Part shown: in pieces, positions 9,804 to 18,160 of the stretch
Position numbering within the stretch: the stretch's first letter is position 1
How the letters are laid out: every line of letters starts with the position of its first letter
NCBI RefSeq assembly: GCF_003843875.1
Contig: NZ_RKRF01000009.1
Coordinates: 124,001-188,000 of the forward strand
Direction of reading: 5' to 3'
Length of the DNA: 64,000 nucleotides
Source of the DNA: Aquisalibacillus elongatus
GTDB taxonomy: Bacteria; Bacillota; Bacilli; Bacillales; Alkalibacillaceae
The notes under the pieces: generated by a model
What the model saw: only the letters and a program-made list of their open reading frames with translations
Databases searched by the model: none
Told to the model about the DNA's origin: nothing
Translations under genes and position numbers: made by a program

Positions 9804-9924
9804 ACTGGATACCCCTTCAAATCAGACTTCAGACCGAAGACAATTCAACCTCTGCACCGTTCATTCCTTTCACACTACGACCTATTATAATTATAAAGAC
9901 AATAAAAGATTGGAGAAAGTTTGA

Positions 9925-11238
9925 ATGAAAACATTTATCGTGGTTTGGATTGGGCAACTATTATCTGTTATCGGGTCTGGCTTAACTTCATTTGGTTTAG
10001 GGGTTTGGGTTTTACTTGAGACAGGTTCGGTTACCAAATTCTCTTTCATCATGCTTGCAGCAAGTTTACCTGCCATCATTGCAGCTCCGTTTACCGGTGT
10101 ACTTATCGATCGCTTCAAACGAAAATATATTATGATTATCGCTGACTCCATATCAGGTCTTGCAACATTATCATTACTTACCTTATTACTTACAAATAAC
10201 CTTGAAATTTGGCACATTTATATAATTGCTTCAGTCGTTTCACTTTTTAGTTCCGTTCAACTCCCAGCTTATCAATCTGCCATTTCCTTAATGGTACCTA
10301 AAAGTCAGTTAGGGCGAGCGAACGGAATGGTCCAATTAGCAGAAGCATCTTCATTAATTGTAGGTCCTGTTGTAGCTGGATTTTTAATTGCTCTTTACGG
10401 ACTTAGCGCTGTTGTTTTAGTTGACCTTATCACAATGTCTATTGCGATCACCATACTTTGTTTTGCCAAAATCCCTGAAATTGAACACGAAGAATATAAA
10501 ACTGAGGAAAAACCAAGTGTCTGGTTCGAAGCAAAGCAAGGACTCTTGTATATCAAGGAACGACCAGGTCTTATCGGTTTAATGTTGTACTTTGCCACAA
10601 TTAACTTTTTGTTCGGCTTCTTTAATGTCTTAATTCAGCCATTAATTCTTTCATTAAGCAATGAAACTGTTCTTGGAACCGTAATTTCTATCTCTGGAGT
10701 AGGAATGTTTATCGGCGGAATTCTCATGAGTACTTGGGGAGGCGCTAAAAATAAAGTGAAAGGGTTATTCAGTATTGCCTCAATCTTCGGAGTTTCTTTA
10801 GTTATGATTGGCTTAACCGAAAGCTTGATTGTCATCACAGCGGGGGTCACATTGTCCTTTTTCCTAATACCGATGGTGAACGCCCATAGTCAAAGTATTT
10901 TCCAACAAAAAGTCGAACCGAGCGTACAAGGTCGTGTATTCTCACTTCGTATAATGGTCAGCCGTATCTTAATGCCCATTTCAATTGTTCTTGCTGGACC
11001 AACAATCGATTACATCGCAGACCCTCTCATGGCTGAAGGTGGTGCGTTAGCGAGCACAGTCGGTATGGTTATTGGTGTCGGTGAAGGTCGTGGAATCGGA
11101 TTAGTTTTTCTAGTCATCGGACTTTTGCACACCCTTATTCTACTAGTCATCTACTTCCATCCACGGGTGAGAAATATGAATCACGAAATACCAGATGTTT
11201 TAGATGAAGATGAAGCAAAACAAGTTGCGTTATCTTAA
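9925..11238 (+). CDS. MFS transporter, macrolide-efflux (MefA) type
   Basis: 437 aa with about 12 membrane helices. The start MKTFIVVWIGQLLSVIGSGL and motif A, GVLIDRFKRKYIM after helix 2, match the proton-antiporter family that includes MefA pumps. Start ATG follows GGAGAAAG with 6 nt spacing; an AT-rich promoter region lies between 9860 and 9915. No regulator or partner gene adjoins it. The substrate is unknown, probably an amphipathic drug or metabolite. Confidence 0.85.
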   Translation: MKTFIVVWIGQLLSVIGSGLTSFGLGVWVLLETGSVTKFSFIMLAASLPAIIAAPFTGVLIDRFKRKYIMIIADSISGLATLSLLTLLLTNNLEIWHIYIIASVVSLFSSVQLPAYQSAISLMVPKSQLGRANGMVQLAEASSLIVGPVVAGFLIALYGLSAVVLVDLITMSIAITILCFAKIPEIEHEEYKTEEKPSVWFEAKQGLLYIKERPGLIGLMLYFATINFLFGFFNVLIQPLILSLSNETVLGTVISISGVGMFIGGILMSTWGGAKNKVKGLFSIASIFGVSLVMIGLTESLIVITAGVTLSFFLIPMVNAHSQSIFQQKVEPSVQGRVFSLRIMVSRILMPISIVLAGPTIDYIADPLMAEGGALASTVGMVIGVGEGRGIGLVFLVIGLLHTLILLVIYFHPRVRNMNHEIPDVLDEDEAKQVALS

Positions 11239-11373
11239 AATGTTTAACAAGGAACAAAATTGTCATTATTGCAAAAAAATATATTTTAAAAAATTGCTCA
11301 CTATACTAAAATTTATCTTAACATTTTAATTAAATATCGTAGCAAATTTGCATCATTCAAGGAGGTTATAAAT

Positions 11374-11670
11374 ATCGATTTTTTACTACTAGCAATATCG
11401 ATCTTCCTATTGTTCTTCGCATTAACAAAACTGTCTAAGATTAGATATTCTAAGGATGATTCCATTTTAAAAGAAGCTAAACTTAATATTATTTCATTAT
11501 TGTGGGGAGTTTTAATAGTAACCTCGATGATATTAATTCCTTACCAAGTATGGGTAATAACAGGAGGTTCTAATTATTGGGATGGGGTATATATCTTTCT
11601 TGGAACAGGGCTTTTAAGTATACTTATTAGTTTTATTTTTTATAATAAAGTTGCTGCGAAATACAACTAA
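11374..11670 (+). CDS. Small 3-TM membrane protein with apparent ATC start
   Basis: An open frame running to 11670 encodes three hydrophobic helices (about residues 3-16, 43-60 and 76-91). A perfect AAGGAGG sits at 11359-11365, and the only codon of the right frame at normal spacing (8 nt) is ATC at 11374. The first conventional start, TTG at 11410, would lie 44 nt from that site and would delete most of helix 1. This may be a rare non-canonical start (as infC uses ATT) or a base error turning ATG into ATC. Length is 98 aa from 11374. Family not recognised; a terminator follows. Confidence 0.6.
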   Translation: MDFLLLAISIFLLFFALTKLSKIRYSKDDSILKEAKLNIISLLWGVLIVTSMILIPYQVWVITGGSNYWDGVYIFLGTGLLSILISFIFYNKVAAKYN

Positions 11671-11706
11671 CGGACTGCTAAAATTAATAAAGATTTATAA
11701 GAATAA

Positions 11707-11737
11707 GGGACTTAGAAAAATTCTAGGCCCCTTTTTT
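11707..11737 (+). terminator. Rho-independent terminator
   Basis: Imperfect stem GGGaCTTAGAA/TTCTAGGcCCC, then a run of T. Downstream of the small membrane gene and before the convergent GGDEF gene. Confidence 0.75.
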
Positions 11738-11753
11738 ATGCATTCGATTAGTA

Positions 11754-13574
11754 TTAATCTTCCGTATAAATAACCACTTGATTACGGCCATTGTTTTTAG
11801 CATGGTATAAAGCTTCATCTGCTCGTTTCATTAATGCATCTCCACTTAATTTTGCAATTTCATCAAACCCAACACCAATACTTACAGATAACTCACCTAC
11901 TTCAAGTCCAGGTACTTTCAAGTCCGTGACACGTTCTCTTAACTTTTCTGCTGTAACATTTAATTCTTCGACTGTTTGACCTTTAGTTATGGCTACGAAC
12001 TCTTCACCACCATAACGCGCTACAAAACCGCCTATATCGTTAAAGTGCTGGTTTAGTAGTTCTGCTAGTATTTTTAAGCAAACATCTCCCATTTGATGGC
12101 CGTATTGGTCATTGATTTTTTTAAATAAATCCAAATCAATAAATAAAATCGCGATTGATTCACCCTTATCCTTTGCATCAGCCACATCTTTTTCTAAAAC
12201 ATTGACAAACGACCGTCGATTAGGAATTTGCGTTAATTCATCTAAATAAGAGATTTTTTGTAAGAAGCGATTTTTCTCTAATAATTCTTTTTGTGACTTT
12301 TCCAATTCATTTGTTCTCGCTTGCACTTTTTCTTCGAGTTTTTGATTCAAAAAGCTTAGATCCTCTGAAGACTGTTTATACCTTTCAACCGTTTGTGCAT
12401 GTTGTACCGCTAAAATAATCGTCTGAATGAGTAAGTAAAATAAAAATCCTAATGATAATATCGGTTGTGTATTCACCCACTCATTATAATAAAAAGCGTC
12501 GTTAAATCCTGTTAAAAGCAGGACAAATAATGCCATCAGGTTAATAAACGCAAATGGCTCTCCATCTAGATAAGCCCGATAAACCACCCAAAAAATATAA
12601 ATAAACCCAAAAATAAGTGTGGCCTGGAATAATACTAGGTAATCTGTAAAAACAGAAACAGGCAGGAACACTATAAATGCACTGACTAAGAACATTAAAA
12701 TAAAATAGACTCTCGTGAATTTAAAGTTTGCATGTTTTGAATACATGAACGAAATAACATATGAAAACAACGGTAGTAACCAAATAAACGATAAATACTC
12801 TAACCGATCTGCCCAATACCAAGGAAATTGTGGGAATAAATCATAAAGTAACTTATCACCCTCGAGTGACAGTCTGACCATAACGAAAAAGACTAAAACA
12901 ATAAAATATAAGTGGTAAAGGTTTCGTCCTTGAACCAAGAATGAGAATAAGTAATAAAGAAGCAACACAAATAGGCTTCCAATGACAATCATCGATAAGC
13001 TTCGATCTAACGTATACAGTCGGTCCACTGCAGCGTCATCACCAATCAGGACATCTGTCCATAGACCACTTGAATTATAATGGAAATTAGACATTTGAAC
13101 AGTAATAGTTAACATGCGGCTTTCAGGGTAATAATCCAGCACTCTACCTCTTTTAGCTGGTGTTGTTGATTCATAATCAGTTCCTACTTCTCCTTCTTCT
13201 GCTAAAAGTTTTCCATTAACCCAAACTTTATGGGCTGATTCTATATTTGGTATGTAAAACGACATTAATTGATTAACCGCATCAGGAGGTAATGTTATAT
13301 TCGCCTGATACGTTGCGTATTCATAGTCGTCAAATGAATGAGGCATGTCCACTAAACGTACGTCATAACCTTCATATACTGACTCGGATGGTTCGAGCAA
13401 CTGGTCAGGAAATAGCATCCATTTTCCTTGTAATGAATACACTTCACCTTCCATCGATTCAGGCAGATTGAATTGTCCACCAAAATTAGGGACAGTGTTC
13501 TCCTCATGATTCGCCCAGAAAAAACCAAATAACAGTATAATCATCGGTAATAAAAGCCATTTGGCTTGCTTCAT
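11754..13574 (-). CDS. Membrane diguanylate cyclase with 7TMR-DISM sensor
   Basis: 606 aa. Order: N-terminal helix (about 6-22), an extracytoplasmic beta-rich 7TMR-DISM-type domain (about 30-180, WVNGKLLAEEGEVG), seven membrane helices (about 190-385), a short coiled coil, then a GGDEF domain from about 430. The active site reads ARYGGEEF (about 518-525) and the substrate region DLDLFKKINDQYGHQMGD is intact, so c-di-GMP synthesis is likely. The residues preceding FVARYGGEEF are DIGG, so the RxxD product-inhibition site is absent. Likely senses a carbohydrate or envelope ligand. AAGGG precedes the ATG. Confidence 0.9.
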   Translation of the reverse strand: MKQAKWLLLPMIILLFGFFWANHEENTVPNFGGQFNLPESMEGEVYSLQGKWMLFPDQLLEPSESVYEGYDVRLVDMPHSFDDYEYATYQANITLPPDAVNQLMSFYIPNIESAHKVWVNGKLLAEEGEVGTDYESTTPAKRGRVLDYYPESRMLTITVQMSNFHYNSSGLWTDVLIGDDAAVDRLYTLDRSLSMIVIGSLFVLLLYYLFSFLVQGRNLYHLYFIVLVFFVMVRLSLEGDKLLYDLFPQFPWYWADRLEYLSFIWLLPLFSYVISFMYSKHANFKFTRVYFILMFLVSAFIVFLPVSVFTDYLVLFQATLIFGFIYIFWVVYRAYLDGEPFAFINLMALFVLLLTGFNDAFYYNEWVNTQPILSLGFLFYLLIQTIILAVQHAQTVERYKQSSEDLSFLNQKLEEKVQARTNELEKSQKELLEKNRFLQKISYLDELTQIPNRRSFVNVLEKDVADAKDKGESIAILFIDLDLFKKINDQYGHQMGDVCLKILAELLNQHFNDIGGFVARYGGEEFVAITKGQTVEELNVTAEKLRERVTDLKVPGLEVGELSVSIGVGFDEIAKLSGDALMKRADEALYHAKNNGRNQVVIYTED

Positions 13575-13721
13575 ATATGTACACCCTTTAGCCGTCCACG
13601 AAATTTTCTGTCTTTATAGTACTATTTTACCATAATTTTCTTTAACTTGTTACTAGTTTGTATCAAAAATAACAAGTATATTCTTAGTTTTAACTGACGA
13701 CATTGTGAATGAGGTGATTTA

Positions 13722-14321
13722 ATGGAAACACTAGTCATTCTTCAACTAGTCTTAATAGGCGTATTAATGTGGTTTTTGCGAAAAGAACAACGTGAGAAGG
13801 ACTCATTTGTGTCCAGGCAAATTGACAGAAGTGAAGAAGTGAAAAAGACGTTAATGATGGGGCTTGCATACCGTTTTGATTATCCCAGAGAACGAAATGA
13901 TGAGGACGATATTGTATTTAAAGGTGGGTCTGATCTTTTTATTAAACAAACCCCGATGGAATTCGAGGATTTTGTAGCTCGCATTCTGAAACAACACTAC
14001 GGTGGAAATATCTACACCACACCTGAAAGTGATGAGTATGGTATTGATTTTGAACACTACTTGGATGAAGAGTTATTTATTGGTCAAGTTAATGTATCTA
14101 GGGAGAATATTAGCGCCGGTCCAGTTGCCACCTTACATTCGAACATGGTCAGAAATGGGGCCAAAGGCGGTTATGTCATTACAACAAGTAATTTCACTAA
14201 ATCGGCCTATGAATATGCCAAAGACCTCGACATTAAATTAATTGACGGCGTTAAGCTTGTTGATTATTGGCTTGAAACGATGGATGCTAAAATTTACGAA
14301 CCAGACGGTGAATATGCATGA
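13722..14321 (+). CDS. Membrane-anchored Mrr-type restriction endonuclease-like protein
   Basis: 199 aa. One N-terminal helix (about 4-19) is followed by a charged linker and an Mrr catalytic-type domain from about 78: MEFEDFVARILKQHYGG, then GID (Asp109), then FIGQVN (120-124), then GGYVITTSNFTKSAYEYA and LIDGVKLVDYWL, the usual Mrr C-terminal signature. In active Mrr enzymes the third motif is (Q/E)xK; here it is Gln122-Val-Asn124, so the catalytic Lys is replaced. The protein may bind DNA without cutting, or be altered. Monocistronic. Confidence 0.75.
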   Translation: METLVILQLVLIGVLMWFLRKEQREKDSFVSRQIDRSEEVKKTLMMGLAYRFDYPRERNDEDDIVFKGGSDLFIKQTPMEFEDFVARILKQHYGGNIYTTPESDEYGIDFEHYLDEELFIGQVNVSRENISAGPVATLHSNMVRNGAKGGYVITTSNFTKSAYEYAKDLDIKLIDGVKLVDYWLETMDAKIYEPDGEYA

Positions 14322-14362
14322 ATATTTAAGCATTGAATTGGAGAGCAATATAGATGATAAAG

Positions 14363-14482
14363 ACCGCATAAAGCACTCTAAAAGGGCGCATATATTTGAA
14401 AATGGGTAACGTTCGACAGGTTTCGAGTCGCATATAATCTAAAAAGCGGCGCATAAATGTAAAATAGTAGCGCATAAATCAA
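14363..14482 (+). repeat. 21-nt-period intergenic array of CGCATA boxes
   Basis: CGCATA occurs at 14365, 14387, 14429, 14450 and 14471, spacings 22, 42, 21 and 21 nt, usually as GCGCATAAAT or GTCGCATATA. One degenerate unit falls at about 14408. It fills the space between the Mrr-like gene and the convergent SIMPL gene; a lone similar unit (TGTGCATAAATG) lies near 15225. No coding potential seen. Confidence 0.7.
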
Positions 14483-14510
14483 TTGACTAACTTCAAAAAT
14501 TCTACAACCA

Positions 14511-14538
14511 AAAAGCATTGGATTAGGTCCAATGCTTT
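14511..14538. terminator. Bidirectional terminator
   Basis: AAAAGCATTGGA/TCCAATGCTTTT, a perfect 12-bp stem with a 4-nt loop, between the convergent Mrr-like and SIMPL genes. Confidence 0.85.
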
Positions 14539-14539
14539 T

Positions 14540-15172
14540 CTAATTACCATATTGAAATTTGGCTTCAATCCTTACACTAACATCCAACTGTCCAGGCTCA
14601 ATTTGGGTTCCACTTGATGCTTCCGTTAAAGCAAAGGTTTGATAAGGGCTCGGGCCTTCTGTAAATTTTTCCTCAATCTTTAAAGGCACCGGATCAAATT
14701 CAACTCCCATAGATTCAGCTAAAGTCTCTGCCTTAGCCACCGCATCGTCTAAAGCGCGAGTCAACCCTAATTGATAGAAAACTTCCGGATGGCTGACAGA
14801 GAACCTTATATCCATCACTCTATTGGCGCCAGCTTCAACTGCAGCATCAATCACCCGCCCAACATTTGATATGTCATCAATCGTAACACTCAAAAAGTGT
14901 GAAACCTCATAACCACGGAACTGTTGGATTCCGTCGACATAATCATATTGTGGCTGAATGGAATAATCCATCGTTTGAATCTCTTGACGCGCGACGCCTT
15001 GCTGCATGATCGCACGAATTACCCTGTTTATGTTCTCAGCATTTTCCCTTTGAGCCTGTGTTAAATCTTGATTTTCCGTTACGACTCCCAATTTTACTTC
15101 CGCCACATTCGGTTCTGTTGTCACAATCCCTTCACCCATCACCGTCATCGTCCGTTCTCTTTCCGACATCAT
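14540..15172 (-). CDS. SIMPL (DUF541) domain protein
   Basis: 210 aa with the SIMPL-domain pattern: TMTVMGEGIVTTEPNVAEVKLGVVTE at the N-terminus, AQRENAENINRVIRAI, then IQPQYDYVDGIQQFRGYEVSHFLSVTI. Family members are periplasmic or cytoplasmic; this one has no signal peptide. Family function is poorly defined (BP26 and oxidative-stress-related proteins belong to it). GAGGTGG precedes tandem ATG codons (15172, 15169). Monocistronic. Confidence 0.88.
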   Translation of the reverse strand: MMSERERTMTVMGEGIVTTEPNVAEVKLGVVTENQDLTQAQRENAENINRVIRAIMQQGVARQEIQTMDYSIQPQYDYVDGIQQFRGYEVSHFLSVTIDDISNVGRVIDAAVEAGANRVMDIRFSVSHPEVFYQLGLTRALDDAVAKAETLAESMGVEFDPVPLKIEEKFTEGPSPYQTFALTEASSGTQIEPGQLDVSVRIEAKFQYGN

Positions 15173-15265
15173 CTACCACCTCTTTTTAATCCTCATATTA
15201 TTTCATGCGAAGGACTATAAAGGTGTGCATAAATGAAAGTCTGAGTGTATTATAAATTTCAAAAA

Positions 15266-15291
15266 TAAAAAGCGCACCAAAAAAGGTGCAC
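15266..15291 (-). terminator. Rho-independent terminator of the lipoprotein gene
   Basis: GTGCACC/GGTGCGC stem with a 6-nt T-rich loop, then TTTTTATTTTT on the minus strand, just after the stop at 15295. Confidence 0.82.
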
Positions 15292-15294
15292 CCT

Positions 15295-16131
15295 TTATTC
15301 TACTAAATCAAAATTCTCAAATCCTGTATTTGTATTAATGGCTTTTGTCATACCTTCGTAATCAATGACTAGATAATGTTCTCCCTCGTGAGTTTTCTCC
15401 TCTACTAACTCACCTTCTATACGTTCTAGAGATTCCACATCTACAAATGCTTCTTGCAAGTCTTCAAAAGTTAAATCAAGTGGCTCATCAACCGGCATAT
15501 GTTTATAGTCTTTAAACTTCCACTCTCCATCTTCTTTCACAAATTCCACATCGTACTCAGTGGTTTCCTTATAAGCACCATCACCTAACTGGATAAAAGC
15601 TAAAACAAAGTGCTGATCCGAAAACTCTTTCAAATCAAAACGTGTATTTAGATCACTAGGCTGTAAAACACGATATAAATGATTATATATAAAAAATTCC
15701 TGAAAATAATTCTCCGCCCATTGATCGATGGTTTCACTAGAAATGTTCTCGCCTAACTCTGATTTCGTTTCTTCAACAGCGTTTGTATACGCCTCTGATT
15801 CCTCTTCTACCCCAAACCACTCTTGCTTCTCTTCCTGGAGGTTTTGCATCGTATTGATGGCGAAATACAACTTGCGTTCAGCGATACTTCGCGCTTGATC
15901 GACGCTAATTAAAGATGTAACAGGTTCATCCTTTTCTTCTTCTTCTACTTGCTCACCTTCATCTTCAGACTGATCAGGTTCTTCTTCAGAATCTTGTTCT
16001 TCATCATGATCTTGTTCTTCCTGATCATCTGATTCACCTGTATCATCAACCTGCACTTCCTCTTCGGGTTGTTCGTCAACACAACTAACTAATAACAGGC
16101 AAACTAAACATAACCAAACTAAATGCTTCAT
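15295..16131 (-). CDS. Acidic-linker lipoprotein, probable ECF sigma target
   Basis: 278 aa. Signal MKHLVWLCLVCLLLVSC with Cys17 as lipid anchor, then about 55 residues of almost only Glu/Asp/Gln/Ser, then a folded C-terminal domain starting DQARSIAERKLYFAINTMQ, with a second half resembling small beta folds (DVEFVKEDGEWKF). No family recognised. It lies alone, with its own terminator and, about 120 nt upstream on the same strand, a TGAAAC-N17-CGTCTAA element typical of ECF sigma factors. An envelope-stress role is inferred only from that promoter. Confidence 0.8.
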   Translation of the reverse strand: MKHLVWLCLVCLLLVSCVDEQPEEEVQVDDTGESDDQEEQDHDEEQDSEEEPDQSEDEGEQVEEEEKDEPVTSLISVDQARSIAERKLYFAINTMQNLQEEKQEWFGVEEESEAYTNAVEETKSELGENISSETIDQWAENYFQEFFIYNHLYRVLQPSDLNTRFDLKEFSDQHFVLAFIQLGDGAYKETTEYDVEFVKEDGEWKFKDYKHMPVDEPLDLTFEDLQEAFVDVESLERIEGELVEEKTHEGEHYLVIDYEGMTKAINTNTGFENFDLVE

Positions 16132-16258
16132 TCAATCCCTCCCAAATCAACAACCACATAGCACTATGATAAACATATTTTAATGAAACCTAATCTAGAA
16201 GTCTATAACATTAGAAAAATTAGCCAAAAATAAGCCAGATTAACTACATGCCATTTTA

Positions 16259-16285
16259 GACGAACAGATATAAAAGTTAGTTTCA
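16259..16285 (-). promoter_or_regulatory. ECF sigma-type promoter of the acidic lipoprotein
   Basis: On the minus strand TGAAAC (16285-16280), 17-nt spacer, CGTCTAAAA from 16262. It matches the SigW/SigX-like pattern TGAAAC-N16/17-CGT. The spacer end and -10 region (ATCTGTTCGTCT) are nearly identical to the promoter at 42612-42637. Confidence 0.65.
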
Positions 16286-16398
16286 AATTTCTAAAACAAT
16301 AGAGAAGAACATATCTATATATAAATACCTTTCGAGAATATAAGGGTTTTTTATCGGTTAATTTTGGAAAAAAGTTAACTTTTACTGGAGGGACTTTT

Positions 16399-16917
16399 AT
16401 GAATCAAATTGTGTTAAGGGATGCCGCTCAAGATGAAATTCCGATGGTACGTAAGCAACGCCTGCAAGCTTATCAGGAATACACTAGTATTTTGAATAGC
16501 TTTCACTGGGAGGCACTCAGTGGAACCTTATCATCGGATGCAGATTTAGAGACGGAAGTTGACGTGATCATCGCTGAGACCACAGAGGGTATAATTCTTG
16601 GTAGTGTTGTTCTATTTCCCGCTAAAACTATGGCATATGGCGATTGGACAGATGCACTCGACTATCCGGAGATACGTATGCTAGCAGTCAATCCAGAAGC
16701 TCGCGGCAAAGGAATTGGCAAAAAATTGGTCAACGAATGTGTGAGGCGGACAAAGGAAAAAGGTTTCACAAAAATCGGATTACATACAGGCTCATTTATG
16801 ACAAATGCGATGAAACTTTATGAAGGCATGGGCTTTAAGCGCACACCGGAATATGACTTTGAACCAGCAAACGATGGTATTATCGTACAGGCCTATGTAC
16901 TAGACTTGTCCTCTTAA
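16399..16917 (+). CDS. GNAT family N-acetyltransferase
   Basis: 172 aa. GNAT core: EIRMLAVNPEARGKGIGKKLVNECVRRTKEKGF (beta4 and acetyl-CoA loop RGKGIGKKL), then TNAMKLYEGMGFKRTPEYDF. GGAGGG lies 8 nt before the ATG at 16399. Monocistronic; shares a bidirectional terminator with the convergent HIT gene. Substrate unknown. Confidence 0.87.
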   Translation: MNQIVLRDAAQDEIPMVRKQRLQAYQEYTSILNSFHWEALSGTLSSDADLETEVDVIIAETTEGIILGSVVLFPAKTMAYGDWTDALDYPEIRMLAVNPEARGKGIGKKLVNECVRRTKEKGFTKIGLHTGSFMTNAMKLYEGMGFKRTPEYDFEPANDGIIVQAYVLDLSS

Positions 16918-16921
16918 CACT

Positions 16922-16950
16922 AGAAGGCTTGGCCATTAGCCAAGCCTTCT
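16922..16950. terminator. Bidirectional terminator overlapping the HIT gene end
   Basis: Perfect 12-bp stem AGAAGGCTTGGC/GCCAAGCCTTCT with a 5-nt loop. The right arm encodes the last residues (RRLG) of the HIT protein, so terminator and coding sequence overlap. Confidence 0.85.
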
Positions 16951-17352
16951 ATTTTCATCACTTTTAATAAAATAACGAATCCCTTTGTTTGCCATCGTTT
17001 CATCTTGATATCTAGGTAATATATGTAAATGAGCGTGATGAATCGATTGCCCACCAACTTCCCCACTGTTCCATCCTATGTTATAACCATCTGGTTGGTA
17101 GCTTTTATCTAAATGCGCCTTAACTCTTTGCAACAGTTCATAAGTCGCTCGCCACTCGTCCTCTCTCAGGTCGAAAACCGTTTCTCGATGTTGCTTAGGT
17201 ACAATTACTCCAGCCCCTTCTAAAGTCACACCACTTACCTGAAATTGTGTCAATTGAAGAAAAACACATAGGTCATTACTCATTATTATTTCTTGATCTT
17301 GTTCTAACTCTGTGTAACAAAATATACACAGCCTTCTTTTAAACCCAACCAT
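16936..17352 (-). CDS. HIT family hydrolase-like protein
   Basis: 138-aa histidine-triad protein, a nucleotide hydrolase or transferase family. The triad H106-A-H108-L-H110-IL is complete (GQSIHHAHLHILPR). An N-terminal CIFC pair could help bind zinc, as in some HIT proteins. The fold spans GAGVIVPKQHRETVFDL to the C-terminus. ATG at 17352 is preceded by GGAGGTGGC. Monocistronic, convergent with the GNAT gene. Substrate unknown. Confidence 0.9.
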   Translation of the reverse strand: MVGFKRRLCIFCYTELEQDQEIIMSNDLCVFLQLTQFQVSGVTLEGAGVIVPKQHRETVFDLREDEWRATYELLQRVKAHLDKSYQPDGYNIGWNSGEVGGQSIHHAHLHILPRYQDETMANKGIRYFIKSDENRRLG

Positions 17353-17545
17353 GCCACCTCCAATTTTCGATTTTTTCCCTTCCTTTTTTCACCCATTCAT
17401 AACAACCTTCTACAAACTGTTCACTGTAACCGAAATAGATAACTCCCAAAAAGTAAATTCAAGAAAAGAATGTAAAATCCTGCATCATCATGTCACTTTT
17501 TCTATGGTATTCTAAGGTAAAACTTCACGAAAAAATTTATATTTA

Positions 17546-17571
17546 TGGGACTTTTTCTAAAACGGATCGTC
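17546..17571 (+). promoter_or_regulatory. ECF sigma-type promoter, probably autoregulatory
   Basis: TGGGAC (17546-17551), 16-nt T/A-rich spacer, CGTCTAAAA from 17568, about 35 nt before the sigma gene start. ECF operons normally control themselves through such elements. Confidence 0.6.
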
Positions 17572-17605
17572 TAAAAAGTAAGAGCAGGATAAAGTAGGTG
17601 ATAAC

Positions 17606-18160
17606 TTGGAAATGGATTATACCGACCGTTATTTACTTGAAATGACAAATGAAGAAGTAATCGATATCGTAATAGATTCCTATGGTGAAGAACTGAAACG
17701 CCTTATTTTCACATATGTAAAAAACTACGCTCAGACTGATGACATTTTCCAAGAAGTTTTAATTAAGGTTTATCAAAACTTCGATACCTTTCAAGGGAAC
17801 TCTTCTTTAAAGACGTGGCTTTACCGAATTACGATTAATAAATGCAAAGATTATCTAAGGTCACCATTTCATAAAATAATTAGCCACTATCAAGAAGAGG
17901 TAGGAACGTATCATAATGTTCCATCCGCTGAACAGCAAGCCATCTCAAACGAACAAGAAAAAATAGTTGTTAACGCTATCTTGACCTTACCGGTTAAATA
18001 CAGAGAAATTTTTGTTATGAAATTCTATCAATCTTTTAGTATCAAACAAATCAGTGAGGCTTTAAATATTAATGAATCTACGGTCAAAAGCAGAATAATG
18101 AGAGGTAAGAAGAAAGTTCAAAAGAAAATTGGAGGTGACATTCTTGAGCAATATGAATAA
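17606..18160 (+). CDS. ECF-type RNA polymerase sigma factor
   Basis: 184 aa. Region 2 spans about residues 20-85 (YVKNYAQTDDIFQEVLIKVYQ, SSLKTWLYRITINKCKDYL); region 4 about 120-175 (LPVKYREIFVMKFYQSFSIKQISEALNINESTVKSRIMRGKKK). TTG at 17606 has AGGTG 5 nt upstream; the ATG at 17612 is the alternative. The stop overlaps the downstream anti-sigma gene by 17 nt, so they are translationally coupled. The sequence resembles SigV/SigM-like factors but I cannot name the orthologue. Confidence 0.92.
   Translation: MEMDYTDRYLLEMTNEEVIDIVIDSYGEELKRLIFTYVKNYAQTDDIFQEVLIKVYQNFDTFQGNSSLKTWLYRITINKCKDYLRSPFHKIISHYQEEVGTYHNVPSAEQQAISNEQEKIVVNAILTLPVKYREIFVMKFYQSFSIKQISEALNINESTVKSRIMRGKKKVQKKIGGDILEQYE

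Noticed and set aside
9811-9845. Minus-strand CGGTCTGAAGTCTGATTTG, considered a fifth copy of the 21-nt repeat
   Set aside because: Only one box; neither the 62-nt spacing nor the CTTTCGAC segment is present.
14815-15255. Possible extra CGCATA array near the SIMPL gene
   Set aside because: Only one decayed unit (around 15225) is visible; not enough for an array.
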